Shown: positions 18,165-26,073, numbered from the stretch's first letter. The stretch: DNA of 48,045 bases from Fructilactobacillus ixorae (GCF_024029915.1 NZ_CP097479.1:1-48045), one strand, 5' to 3'. Notes: generated by a model from the letters alone, not told the origin. A program made the numbers and translations.

Positions 18165-18696
18165 CATTGTTCCAGTGACCCGACCTAAAGCTGACAATAC
18201 CAATGAGCGCGAGCAAGTATTTCCTATCACTGACATCAAGGCAGTTAGGGGCTTGTCCCAGTTTGTTGATGGTGTGAACAAATCAATAAAAGCCATAACT
18301 GGTAAAGGTATTAGAAGTAATGCTGATTTAGTGACTAAAGCCGACTTAGCTAAATTTGCTACTAAACAAGAAGTCGAGCAGGCTAAGACAGATGCAAAAG
18401 ATTATGCTGATGAGCTCATTAAACACATTAAAACGATTGATGTAACTAAGATGGATGATGGCACAGATGCTAATGACCTGACCAAGTTTGGTTTTCATGT
18501 CAAAACGCAAAACGAAAATGTTAAGAACATTCCGCCTTACGGAACGATCAATAAAAACGGAGTTCTAATTGTTATACCAACACCAACGCTAATCTATCAA
18601 CGTTGGGTAAGTTTTGATTTACCCAAATACGAGTACTCAAGAGTAGCCGACATTGAAACTTCTCTAAAATGGTTTGCATGGGCATATGTTAGCTAG
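18151..18696 (+). CDS. Tail-end structural protein, unknown
   Basis: A 181-residue protein, the last gene before a terminator in the tail module. The ATG at 18151 has AAGG just upstream and overlaps the XkdX gene. Residues about 50-95 (LVTKADLAKFATKQEVEQAK) are a coiled coil, and the C-terminal half is beta-rich with aromatic residues, a common plan for phage fibre or appendage proteins. No family is recognised. Confidence 0.45.
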   Translation: MTKLNIVPVTRPKADNTNEREQVFPITDIKAVRGLSQFVDGVNKSIKAITGKGIRSNADLVTKADLAKFATKQEVEQAKTDAKDYADELIKHIKTIDVTKMDDGTDANDLTKFGFHVKTQNENVKNIPPYGTINKNGVLIVIPTPTLIYQRWVSFDLPKYEYSRVADIETSLKWFAWAYVS

Positions 18697-18724
18697 AAGC
18701 TACTAATTTTTAGTGGCTTTTTTA
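18697..18724 (+). terminator. Terminator closing the tail module
   Basis: A 9-bp stem (AAGCTACTA at 18697-18705 with TAGTGGCTT at 18711-18719, one G-U pair) followed by a run of seven T's. Confidence 0.85.
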
Positions 18725-18744
18725 TTTTGGAAAGGGGAATCAAA

Positions 18745-19128
18745 ATGAGAGCGTTTAGAAAAAATCGATTTCTAGCTTTAACAGGTTTGGAAACTGCATC
18801 TTTAGGTTTGTATTTGTTGCTCATGAGCAACGTTTTTTTCGACGAACAAGATTATCTAGGTCAGTATCTAACGCACGCGCAGGACCCTATTTTTGCCTTT
18901 GTGTTAATTGGTATTGGCCTATTTGGATTTATCGTTGCTATCTTTAATATCAAAAAATTCTTCGCGTATAGATTGGCATTAGCTTCAATTGTTGGGATTT
19001 GGACTGCTTATTTAGTTATCTTCGCTTGGCATGATTTACATGCACCAGGAATCCCAATTCATCTTTCTAGTATCTTGATTGTCTTTCTAATCATTAATTT
19101 ATTGTTTGAATGGTTAGGGGGAGATTAG
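18745..19128 (+). CDS. Four-helix membrane protein of lysis region
   Basis: A 127-residue protein with about four hydrophobic segments (around residues 12-30, 46-68, 74-96 and 103-122). It opens the lysis module after the tail terminator, with AAAGGGG before ATG 18745. It may be a holin-like or conversion protein, but it matches no family I know; a true LLH holin is encoded two genes later. Confidence 0.5.
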   Translation: MRAFRKNRFLALTGLETASLGLYLLLMSNVFFDEQDYLGQYLTHAQDPIFAFVLIGIGLFGFIVAIFNIKKFFAYRLALASIVGIWTAYLVIFAWHDLHAPGIPIHLSSILIVFLIINLLFEWLGGD

Positions 19129-19446
19129 GTGAGCGAGAACGTGATTATTGCGTTACTTAGTTTTGCCAGTGCTTTCGTCGGTAGTTTTATTACAGCATCA
19201 CTTAAAGAAAAAAGTGACATGCATAAGAATAAGGTTGACCAGGAATTAGCCTATGCACAGCATATGCCAGAGCTTCTAGAAACTTTAGAAAATACTAGGC
19301 GAGACCGAGACAAACTGAGTGATGAAGTTATTGAATTAAGAGCTAAGGTTTCTGAGCAATCTTCATTAATTAAAGAACAGGGAGAAACGATTGCAGAATT
19401 GAAAAACAAATTAGACCAGTTTTTGAATAAACAGGAGGGAAGATAG
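19129..19446 (+). CDS. Membrane-anchored coiled-coil protein
   Basis: A 105-residue protein with GTG start preceded by GGGGGAGA. One N-terminal membrane segment (VIIALLSFASAFVGSFI) is followed by a long charged coiled coil (residues about 50-100). Proteins of this plan occur next to holins in lactobacillus phages, where they may control lysis or link to the wall. The stop is immediately followed by the holin gene. Confidence 0.5.
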   Translation: MSENVIIALLSFASAFVGSFITASLKEKSDMHKNKVDQELAYAQHMPELLETLENTRRDRDKLSDEVIELRAKVSEQSSLIKEQGETIAELKNKLDQFLNKQEGR

Positions 19447-19447
19447 A

Positions 19448-19873
19448 TTGAAAACATTAATTGATTATGTAGAACTTATTGATCCAACAATTTTTATTGT
19501 CCTAGGTGGTTTAGCTTTAAAGATGGTAGGGCCTTATTTACGAGCTAAACATTTGGATCAAAAAGCAACTAATATTATGAACGCTGCTAAAGTAGCTGTT
19601 ACTTATTCAGCTAAGCAAACGGGACTGGATAATGACCAAAAACGAGAACTAGCTGAAAAGCAATTAACGCAATGGGCTAGTGATCATGGTGTAAAGCTAA
19701 ATCAAGATAGAATGGCCGCTACTATTGAATATGCTTATCAGCATTTAAAAAATGGTAGTTTAATCGATATTAAGGAACAAACTCCAGCTTCTCAAAATGA
19801 TCAAGACAATCTGCCTAATATTGATCCAAAATTTAAATTTCAAATTCAACAAAAACAAGGAGGTAACAACTAA
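19448..19873 (+). CDS. Holin, LLH family
   Basis: A 141-residue protein with a TTG start behind GGAGGGA. A single N-terminal membrane helix (PTIFIVLGGLALKMVGPYL) is followed by a helical region with AKVAVTYSAKQTGLDNDQKR, typical of LLH-type phage holins. It would form membrane lesions that release the endolysin. Its stop overlaps the endolysin ATG by one base. Confidence 0.82.
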   Translation: MKTLIDYVELIDPTIFIVLGGLALKMVGPYLRAKHLDQKATNIMNAAKVAVTYSAKQTGLDNDQKRELAEKQLTQWASDHGVKLNQDRMAATIEYAYQHLKNGSLIDIKEQTPASQNDQDNLPNIDPKFKFQIQQKQGGNN

Positions 19874-20760
19874 TGGCAGATTTTCCACTGGTTGTAGATA
19901 TTGCAAAATTTCAAGATAGTTCTTTGGACTTCTTTCAAAATTTAAAGTCACAGGGAGTACAGGCTGTTATTGTACAGCTCACCGCTGGCTCAAAAGGGCA
20001 TCCGTATTCTAAGAATCCTAAACGAGCTGAACAAGTAGCTAATGCACGTACAGCAGGATTACGAGTTCATGCTTATCATTATTCATACGCTTATGGTCAT
20101 GACGACACACTGACTGAAGTTGATAACTTTATGGAAGAATTCCGTGCACTCGGTTTTGACCCAAATAATGATTTTGCGTTCCTGGATGAAGAGGATAATT
20201 CAAATAATCCAAACCCAGCAACAGATGACGTTAACACTTGGACGGATGCCGTTTTCAATGCTGGAGTTCGTAACGTAGGTGTTTATTCAATGGCCAGTTG
20301 GTTCACCAGTGGGAGAATCAACTACGACGCTTTACACTGTAAATTCCTTTGGGTTGCCAATTACGGAGTTAATCAACCTGGTGTTGATAACACTTCCGTT
20401 TGGCAATTTACCGACAATTTCTTTAACGTAGATTGTTCCTATGACTTCTTCGGTAATCTAACTGGAACACCAAGTGCATCTACTGAGGAAACTGCGCAAC
20501 CACAACCAGCAACGCAGCCAGATTATGCAATCACACCAGAGAATGGAGGCTTCATTGCTAACCAGACTATCAACGTTCGGATGGCGCCTACAACCTCAGC
20601 TCCAGTTACTGGTCAATTAGAACCAGATGATGGGATTGTTTACTATGGCTACGTTTTAAATGAAGGCTTTGTATGGATTGCTTACAAAAATGCTAGCGGT
20701 CAAGACCGGTTCTGCGTTTGCCGTAAGCAAGGCGGACCAGCTTGGGGGACATTTAATTAA
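19873..20760 (+). CDS. Endolysin: GH25 muramidase with SH3 domain
   Basis: The 295-residue protein starts FPLVVDIAKFQ, the GH25 beta-strand with the catalytic-pocket Asp, and has AFLDEEDNSNN with the expected acidic pair, then VGVYSMASWF and VWQFTDNF. Residues about 215-295 form an SH3-type wall-binding domain (FIANQTINVRMAPTTSAPVT). It cuts the MurNAc-GlcNAc backbone. There is no signal peptide, so export depends on the holin. Confidence 0.93.
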   Translation: MADFPLVVDIAKFQDSSLDFFQNLKSQGVQAVIVQLTAGSKGHPYSKNPKRAEQVANARTAGLRVHAYHYSYAYGHDDTLTEVDNFMEEFRALGFDPNNDFAFLDEEDNSNNPNPATDDVNTWTDAVFNAGVRNVGVYSMASWFTSGRINYDALHCKFLWVANYGVNQPGVDNTSVWQFTDNFFNVDCSYDFFGNLTGTPSASTEETAQPQPATQPDYAITPENGGFIANQTINVRMAPTTSAPVTGQLEPDDGIVYYGYVLNEGFVWIAYKNASGQDRFCVCRKQGGPAWGTFN

Positions 20761-20788
20761 TCAGTATGTTCTAAAGGAGGTGATAGAC

Positions 20789-20833
20789 TTGGCTAAAGGT
20801 AAAGGAAAAGGCGGAAAGAAATGCGGTAAGTAA
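20789..20833 (+). CDS. 14-residue Lys/Gly-rich micropeptide
   Basis: A TTG-started ORF of 14 codons, MAKGKGKGGKKCGK, follows a near-perfect ribosome-binding site (AAAGGAGGTGAT, 6 bases before the start) right after the endolysin and before the terminator. Such a strong site before so short a frame argues for real translation. The peptide is almost only Lys and Gly with one Cys. Function unknown. Confidence 0.55.
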   Translation: MAKGKGKGGKKCGK

Positions 20834-20854
20834 TTTAAAATTTAATAGTATATA

Positions 20855-20898
20855 AAAAAGACTCAACTATCTATGATTTAGATGGTTGGGTCTTTTTT
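20855..20898 (+). terminator. Strong terminator ending late operon
   Basis: AAAAAGACTCAACTATCT pairs with AGATGGTTGGGTCTTTTTT around a 7-base loop, with G-U pairs, and both flanks form an A/T run. It closes the head-tail-lysis transcript. Confidence 0.9.
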
Positions 20899-20983
20899 AT
20901 TATGTATCATTTTATTAATTAAATGAATAGAAAATATTTTTGTTGTATAATTTAAAATATAAATAAACTGAAGGGATATATTA

Positions 20984-21751
20984 ATGCAGCAACTATATTT
21001 TTATTTTGATGATGCAGGAGTTTTAACTAATAAAAGCTGGCAGAAATACTTTCTATATGCTGGATATTGTTTTCAGGATAATAATGAAATTTCAGATTAT
21101 GTTCGTAAATACATTAATGTATTAAGTTCATTGAAGAAATCTTTAAACGTATCTGGTGAACTAAAAGCATCACGCCTTGGGAAAATTGAATTTGGTGGTG
21201 CCAGTGGCATTCCAAGAGAAATTGCTGAAAATGTTTATCCTTTTAAGTATAGAAATAAATTATTTAACGTTTTTAAAAAGGCAGACAGTTGTTCTATTAT
21301 TACAGAAATATCTTGTGTAAATAATAAAATTATTAACGATAAACTTTCGACACATCGATTTAAGGATTTTTTGCTGAAAATTTTAGTTAAAAGAAAAATA
21401 GAAGCATTAATTAAAGAAGGAAAAATTGATCCTAATTTATTTACTAAGATTAGTGTATTTTTAGATGAACAGGCCGTATCCACAAATGGAGTATATAATT
21501 TAGAGGGTAGCATTAAAGAAGAACTATTTGTCGGTATGAACAATAGCACTGGTAAATTTTTCAAACCAATTTTTAATCAAAATGGGGATGTTAAAGTTAA
21601 TTTTAAGCAGTCAGATCAAAGTCCTATGATTCAAGCCTGCGATATATTAGCTAACAGAATATATAATGGTGAGAATAAACCTGATAAATGTGGTAAGTAT
21701 AAATTATTAGAGATACCAAATCACCAATGGGTTAAGTGGCCACTTTATTAG
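20984..21751 (+). CDS. DUF3800 family protein (cargo gene)
   Basis: A 255-residue protein with the DUF3800 signature: an N-terminal QLYFYFDDAG strand with paired Asp, a middle KISVFLDEQ strand with another Asp, and a C-terminal DQSPMIQACDILANRIY block. The acidic positions fit an RNase H-like nuclease fold. It stands alone between two terminators, with TATAAT at 20946-20951 upstream but a poor -35, and is more AT-rich than the lysis genes, as expected for a separately acquired gene. Family members occur in defence-linked loci; a role in lysogenic conversion is inference. Confidence 0.75.
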   Translation: MQQLYFYFDDAGVLTNKSWQKYFLYAGYCFQDNNEISDYVRKYINVLSSLKKSLNVSGELKASRLGKIEFGGASGIPREIAENVYPFKYRNKLFNVFKKADSCSIITEISCVNNKIINDKLSTHRFKDFLLKILVKRKIEALIKEGKIDPNLFTKISVFLDEQAVSTNGVYNLEGSIKEELFVGMNNSTGKFFKPIFNQNGDVKVNFKQSDQSPMIQACDILANRIYNGENKPDKCGKYKLLEIPNHQWVKWPLY

Positions 21752-21853
21752 TTTTTAAATTAAATATATTATAATCATTGACAATTATATGGACTAATTG
21801 ATGGACAAAAACATGCTTTAAATGTTGATATATAGGCATTTTATATCAAAAAA

Positions 21854-21882
21854 TTGACATGCAAATAGTAAACAGTTAAAAT
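21854..21882 (+). promoter_or_regulatory. Consensus promoter of small RNA
   Basis: TTGACA at 21854-21859, a 17-base spacer and TAAAAT at 21877-21882. This is the best sigma-A-type promoter seen in the cargo region, and no ORF with a start signal follows it. Confidence 0.8.
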
Positions 21883-21888
21883 TAATTT

Positions 21889-22030
21889 GTAGCCTAAGAG
21901 CTACTACAACAGAGGTTTCGATAGGGATATTAAGCGTACTCGTTAAGTACGTCGACTCTGCTGGCCTCCGATTGTGGAGGTTACATAGAAGAGGAAAGTA
22001 CATTGAAATTAATTTCAATGTACTTTTTTT
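21889..22030 (+). ncRNA. Candidate structured small RNA, about 140 nt
   Basis: Transcription from the promoter at 21854-21882 should start near 21889 and end at a perfect terminator: AAAGTACATTGAAATT (21995-22010) pairs with the following 16 bases, then T's. Inside are a 5' hairpin (GTAGC 21889 with GCTAC 21900), a stem CAGAG 21910 / CTCTG 21956 that encloses hairpin GTACT 21936 / AGTAC 21946, and GCCTCC 21964 / GGAGG 21976. No ribosome-binding site or frame is evident. It matches no RNA family I can name. Confidence 0.65.
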
Positions 22031-22096
22031 GTTTCATTTTACGTTTCAAAAGAAACGAATTTATAGTAAATGTAGATAAAATTAAAAATAAATCGT

Positions 22097-22123
22097 ACAT
22101 AAATCAAACATAAATCAAACATA
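22097..22123. repeat. 11-bp tandem repeats upstream of ALDH gene
   Basis: ACATAAATCAA occurs twice in tandem (22097-22107, 22108-22118) and begins a third time. Degenerate ATCAAA-type repeats follow at about 10-11 base spacing to 22183. The 22031-22270 stretch is otherwise AT-rich without an ORF. Helical spacing suggests a bent or protein-bound site, either regulatory for the dehydrogenase gene or a distal integrase arm. Confidence 0.5.
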
Positions 22124-22270
22124 TTTAGCTTACTCTACCAACGGATTTGACGATTATCAAACGAAAATCAAATGCAAATTAAATGTTGAAATGAGTCTTG
22201 TATTGAATTAGGGTAATAGTTGTAGTGGTTTTTAAAATTTGATGGTTTAAACAATGTATAGGAGGATCAA

Positions 22271-23821
22271 TTGGAATTTAAAAATGATGTTGAATTAGAT
22301 CTAACCAATGAAGAGGTTAAACATAATTTATCACAGGCTTTTAAAAGAGTCTCTTTAGAAATGGGCCAAAAAATTCCCTTTGTAATAAACGGAAAGAAAA
22401 TTTACAAAGATGAAACTAAAGATAGTGTTAATCCAGCTGATAAAAAAGAAGTTGTTGGTAAGCTATCTTTGGCAACTCAATCTGATATTGACCAAGCAAT
22501 TAAAAGCTGTCAGCAGGCATTTGCAGACTGGAAATTTGTTTCAGTTTCAAAACGTAATGAAATTGCTGAAAACTTAGTTAAATTAATTCAACAAAATCGT
22601 TATGAATTAATTGCCTGGATTGTTACAGAAAGCGGTAAAAATATTTCAGAAGCTGATGGAGAAATATCAGAATTAGTAGATTTTATTCATTCCTATATGA
22701 TCGGAGCGGATGAATTGAAATCAGGTTTGGATTATCTGATTCCTTCATCAGTTGAGGATCGTGAAGCTCGTTACTTACCATTAGGTGTTGGAGTTGCAAT
22801 TGCGCCTTGGAATTTTCCTGCCTCCATCCTTGGTGGTATGGTAATGGGCCCAGTATTAGCTGGTAATGCGATGCTTATGAAACCTTCTAATGATACTGGG
22901 GTTGTTGGATATAAACTTTTTGAATTAATGGAATCCGCTGGGTTTCCTGACGGATTGATCAACTTTGTAACTGGTGAGAATGAAGAAATCGGAGACTATG
23001 TGGTATCGCATCCACAAATTCGATTTATTAATTTCACCGGTTCTATGTCAGTTGGTCTTCATATTAATCAACTAGCAGCTGTTACTCAACTAGGACAGAA
23101 GTGGATCAAACGGGTCGTAACAGAAATGGGTGGTAAAAATGCCATTATTGTTGATAGTGATGCTGATTTGGATAAAGCGGCCACGGGGATTGTTCAATCT
23201 GCTTTTTTGATGCAAGGACAAAAATGTTCCGCAGGCTCAAGATTAATTGTTTTAAATTCTGTTTATGATAAATTAATCGACAAGATTAAGGCTAAGATGA
23301 AAAAGTTAAGTAATAAACCTGCTTATGAAAATGGTGACATTGGACCTGTAATCGCGCAACGAGCTTTCGATAAAATTAAGAGTTATATTGATTATGGAAA
23401 AAATGATTCGCAAAATAATACTTTGCTGGAAGGCGGAAATTATGACGAATCTACAGGATGGTTCATTGAACCAACACTTTTCGAAGTAACTGAGAAGTCA
23501 AAGATTTTTCATGAAGAAATTTTTGGCCCAGTTTTAGGGGCACTTAAAGTCGATACTTATGAAAAGGCTTTATCGTTAGCAAATGATACTATCTACGGAT
23601 TGACTGGAGCGGTTTATTCTAATAATGAATCCCATATTCAAGAGGCTATCGATAAATTTTACGTAGGTAATTTATACTTTAATCGTAAAACTACAGGTGC
23701 AGTTGTTTATCAACATCCTTTTGGTGGTTTTAATATGTCAGGGACAGATTGTAAGACAGGAACTACTAATTATGTACAGCAATTCTTAGAATTACAATCT
23801 GTAACTCGCTCTTACGATTAA
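22271..23821 (+). CDS. Aldehyde dehydrogenase, P5C dehydrogenase-like
   Basis: A full-length 516-residue NAD(P)-dependent aldehyde dehydrogenase. Visible active-site residues are N181 in APWNFP, K204 in MKPSN, E285 in TEMGGKN and the nucleophile C319 in GQKCSAGSR. Length and the C-terminal NRKTTGAVVYQHPFGGFNMS block fit 1-pyrroline-5-carboxylate dehydrogenase (RocA type, P5C to glutamate) better than succinate-semialdehyde dehydrogenase, but substrate is not certain. TTG start follows AGGAGG by 5-6 bases. It has its own terminator and sits on the phage side of the attachment region, so it is phage cargo, probably expressed in the lysogen. Confidence 0.85.
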   Translation: MEFKNDVELDLTNEEVKHNLSQAFKRVSLEMGQKIPFVINGKKIYKDETKDSVNPADKKEVVGKLSLATQSDIDQAIKSCQQAFADWKFVSVSKRNEIAENLVKLIQQNRYELIAWIVTESGKNISEADGEISELVDFIHSYMIGADELKSGLDYLIPSSVEDREARYLPLGVGVAIAPWNFPASILGGMVMGPVLAGNAMLMKPSNDTGVVGYKLFELMESAGFPDGLINFVTGENEEIGDYVVSHPQIRFINFTGSMSVGLHINQLAAVTQLGQKWIKRVVTEMGGKNAIIVDSDADLDKAATGIVQSAFLMQGQKCSAGSRLIVLNSVYDKLIDKIKAKMKKLSNKPAYENGDIGPVIAQRAFDKIKSYIDYGKNDSQNNTLLEGGNYDESTGWFIEPTLFEVTEKSKIFHEEIFGPVLGALKVDTYEKALSLANDTIYGLTGAVYSNNESHIQEAIDKFYVGNLYFNRKTTGAVVYQHPFGGFNMSGTDCKTGTTNYVQQFLELQSVTRSYD

Positions 23822-23850
23822 AAATTATATTAAAACATATGTGGCATGGG

Positions 23851-23889
23851 GGCTCGTTAGCAATAATTTTATTTGCTTACGAGCTTTTT
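23851..23889 (+). terminator. Terminator of the ALDH gene
   Basis: GCTCGTTAGCAA (23852-23863) pairs with TTGCTTACGAGC (23873-23884), one mismatch, followed by five T's. Confidence 0.85.
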
Positions 23890-23891
23890 AT

Positions 23892-24105
23892 TTTCCACAA
23901 AAGTTACCACAGTTTGAAGTAATTAAGTGGAATTTATTGGAACATCTTATTAATAAAATGCTTTTACGTCAGTATATAAACATCTATCGAAAACCGTTAA
24001 CTGGATGACAATCGTGACAATCGTTTACATATGACAACTAAAAAAGCGCTATTTCAAGCTATTTACAACGATATTTATAAATAGTTACCACAAAAACTAC
24101 CACAA
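23892..24105. other. Probable attP region with arm-type repeats
   Basis: The interval next to the integrase 3' end has three direct copies of a T(T/A)CCACA word: GTTACCACA at 23903, GTTACCACAA at 24084 and ACTACCACAA at 24096; the last overlaps the integrase stop. Between them is a tandem GACAATCGT repeat near 24006-24025. Repeats flanking a core next to int are typical of tyrosine-recombinase attP sites. The core itself cannot be fixed without the host attB. Confidence 0.55.
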
Positions 24106-25248
24106 TTCGTTAAATTTTTGTGCTAAATTGTCATTTTTATCTGGTGCTGCTTCAGAATAAATTGACAGTGTAATTGATGGATTAGAATGTCCTAACGTTT
24201 TAGATATCTCCGTTAGAGGAACTCCAGAATTAAGTAAATAGCTGGCAAATTGATGTCTAAATGTGTGAGGCGTAAAGTGGCCGACTAAATAATCTAGTTT
24301 TGCATGTTTTAGAATTTTACTTAAAGTAGTTGAAATTACATAGGTCTGAATTGGGTTCAACAAATTGCTTTGTAAAATATAAGTTTGATCGTTAAACTTT
24401 TTTCCATGCTTCAAAAATTTTTGTGATGTTTCTAGGCGATAACTTTTTAGTAAGCTAGCTAATTTAACAGAAATTGATATCTCTCGCTTGCTTGATGGTG
24501 TTTTAGGTGTTCTTGGTCCTAGACTGTCTCTCGTTCGTCTAACGTTAATTTTGAGCGTTTTAAAATCAACGTCTTCCCACTTTAATCCGCATAGTTCACC
24601 CTGGCGCATTCCAGTTTCTTCAAGAGCAGTCATACATACCTGGTCACGTATTTTCTCTTTAGACAGCTGTTGGTTAAATTGTCGTAACTCATCTTTAGTC
24701 ATAATTCGCTTTTCTCTTTTACCAGTTTCTGGAATCTTAATACCAGAAAGGCGATTACGATCGATAATACCATCATCAACCGCTGAATTTACTAATGTCA
24801 TCATACGATTGTGGAAGCTCTTAATTGAATTCTTTTTATATCCTTCGCTAACTAACTCATTAATTACTTCTTTTACGTATATGGTTTTATTTAATTTAGA
24901 TAACTTACGATCACCAATTAAGCTAACTAATTTTTGAAAGTCTTTTTTATAAATTCTAAGGGATGATATTTTTATTGAATTGGTTCTAGTCTCTAGAAAC
25001 ATTTCTGCATATTGTTTTAACGTGATATTTCTATTTTCAACTAGTTCTGATTGATAATTAAATACTTTTGACTCTTCGTTTAATCTCGCGCGGTAAGCAT
25101 CCATCTCACTATTAAATCCACGTTTTTGCGACTCTTTTCGTTTATGAAAACTATCATAGTAGGGGAGACGATAACCCCATTTGATTCCTTTGTTAGTCTT
25201 ATATTGAAATACACCATCATGACGTTTTGAGTATTTTAGTTTGTACAT
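24097..25248 (-). CDS. int: Tyrosine recombinase, phage integrase
   Basis: The 383-residue protein has an N-terminal AP2-like arm-binding region, a core-binding domain (residues about 75-165) and the catalytic domain with R215 in GMRQGEL, H328 and R331 in HTFRHQ, H354 in LGHSN and Y364 in LSIYSE. All key residues are present. It integrates and, with an excisionase, excises the prophage. The gene runs opposite to the late operon with attP at its 3' end, the standard arrangement. Confidence 0.95.
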   Translation of the reverse strand: MYKLKYSKRHDGVFQYKTNKGIKWGYRLPYYDSFHKRKESQKRGFNSEMDAYRARLNEESKVFNYQSELVENRNITLKQYAEMFLETRTNSIKISSLRIYKKDFQKLVSLIGDRKLSKLNKTIYVKEVINELVSEGYKKNSIKSFHNRMMTLVNSAVDDGIIDRNRLSGIKIPETGKREKRIMTKDELRQFNQQLSKEKIRDQVCMTALEETGMRQGELCGLKWEDVDFKTLKINVRRTRDSLGPRTPKTPSSKREISISVKLASLLKSYRLETSQKFLKHGKKFNDQTYILQSNLLNPIQTYVISTTLSKILKHAKLDYLVGHFTPHTFRHQFASYLLNSGVPLTEISKTLGHSNPSITLSIYSEAAPDKNDNLAQKFNELW

Positions 25249-25331
25249 TTTTATGCCTCAATAATTGAAGAACGCAAGTTATACAAAATAACATTTTTAG
25301 TGATATTTTTATTCAAAATGCTGTAATTTAA

Positions 25332-25360
25332 TTACAAAAACGTTATAATTACGTTATAGA
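25332..25360 (+). promoter_or_regulatory. Promoter of second RNA candidate
   Basis: TTACAA at 25332-25337, 17 bases, TATAGA at 25355-25360; a further TATAAT lies at 25344-25349. It points away from the integrase into a region without an ORF. Confidence 0.5.
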
Positions 25361-25366
25361 TAACTT

Positions 25367-25491
25367 GTGAGGGGTTAATACTGGGTTCCCGAATGGGAGT
25401 AGGCTTTTAGCTGAGAATTCCTTTGTTCCTAGGGTTATCTTTATTTAGTTTATGTTTAAGACTCTGAATTATATTTTCAGGGTCTTTTTTT
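25367..25491 (+). ncRNA. Candidate small RNA between int and lipoprotein
   Basis: A transcript of about 125 bases would run from the 25332-25360 promoter to an intrinsic terminator, AAGACTCTGAA (25459) with TTCAGGGTCTT (25476) and seven T's. It contains a TTCCC-GAAT-GGGA hairpin near 25386. No frame with a start signal is present, and the terminator faces the convergent lipoprotein gene. Alternatively it is only a leaderless spacer with a terminator. Confidence 0.45.
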
Positions 25492-25505
25492 ATCTGGTTA
25501 AAAAT

Positions 25506-25528
25506 AAAAAGCCTGCCAAAAACAGGCC
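25506..25528 (-). terminator. Terminator of lipoprotein gene
   Basis: On the minus strand GCCTG and CAGGC form a stem around 7 bases, followed by five T's, directly after the lipoprotein stop. Confidence 0.75.
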
Positions 25529-25533
25529 GTTTA

Positions 25534-26073
25534 TTATTTTAGTTTATAAGTTTGGTCTCCAAGAGCTTTTCCATCTATTCCTTTACTTGCTTTTAATTGC
25601 ACTGGGGTAGTGGTATCGCTTAGCTCGTAAGAAATAGCGTTTTCAACAGTTCCGTTTTTCTTTATAGCTTGTGTTTGTGAATCTAAGTATTTTTCATCCG
25701 GAAGCATACCAACATTTAATTTATTTTCTTGATTTTTATTATTGTCCTGATATGCCTCAAAGACTGATTCCCAAGCACTGATTGGGTCTATTTTTTTATC
25801 TGTATAATTAGTTGTTTTATACCAGAAAGCAATTATTGGTTTATCACCATATTGGTTACCTTCTTCCCCAGGGTTTATAACTTTAGTTTTAGTTATTTCA
25901 ATTTTTTCATCATGAAGCTTAGCCACGTTGTTTTTAAAGTAGTAGTTATTTTTTTTAGGCACACTTACTATTTGCGATTTTGAACTGCTCTTTGAATCTT
26001 TGTTAGAAGAAGAACAACCAACAAGCGCAATTGAACTTGCTAAAATAACAGTACTAAGAATGATTTTTTTCAT
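25534..26073 (-). CDS. Surface lipoprotein, DUF5067-like
   Basis: A 179-residue protein with a lipoprotein signal: MKKIILSTVILASSIALVGC, the lipobox Cys at 20, followed by a Ser/Lys linker and a beta-rich domain with FWYKTTNYTDKK, typical of DUF5067 lipoproteins. It would be anchored on the outer face of the membrane. Its place in the lysogeny module beside an Ltp-type protein suggests superinfection exclusion or another lysogen surface change; that role is inferred. AAAGGAG precedes the start, within the end of the upstream small gene. Confidence 0.75.
   Translation of the reverse strand: MKKIILSTVILASSIALVGCSSSNKDSKSSSKSQIVSVPKKNNYYFKNNVAKLHDEKIEITKTKVINPGEEGNQYGDKPIIAFWYKTTNYTDKKIDPISAWESVFEAYQDNNKNQENKLNVGMLPDEKYLDSQTQAIKKNGTVENAISYELSDTTTPVQLKASKGIDGKALGDQTYKLK

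Noticed and set aside
16503..18696. Diversity-generating retroelement for the receptor-binding genes
   Set aside because: No reverse transcriptase gene and no template/variable repeat pair is visible in the window.
20789..20833. The 14-residue peptide as an arbitrium-type signal
   Set aside because: It lacks a signal peptide and a cleavable C-terminal signal, and no AimR-like receptor is encoded.
21818..22018. A 66-codon minus-strand frame over the small RNA candidate
   Set aside because: No start signal, and the DNA is explained by promoter, hairpins and terminator on the plus strand.
22097..22183. Possible CRISPR array in the repeated ATCAAA words
   Set aside because: Repeats are 11 bases without spacers and no cas genes occur; this is not an array.
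22271..23821. Explaining the dehydrogenase gene as host chromosome next to the prophage
   Set aside because: The window ends join into one circle and attP-like repeats lie between this gene and int, so it is on the phage side. Only read data could overturn this.
24488..24937. A 149-codon plus-strand frame across the integrase gene
   Set aside because: Antisense to conserved integrase domains, no start signal, composition is that of a shadow frame.
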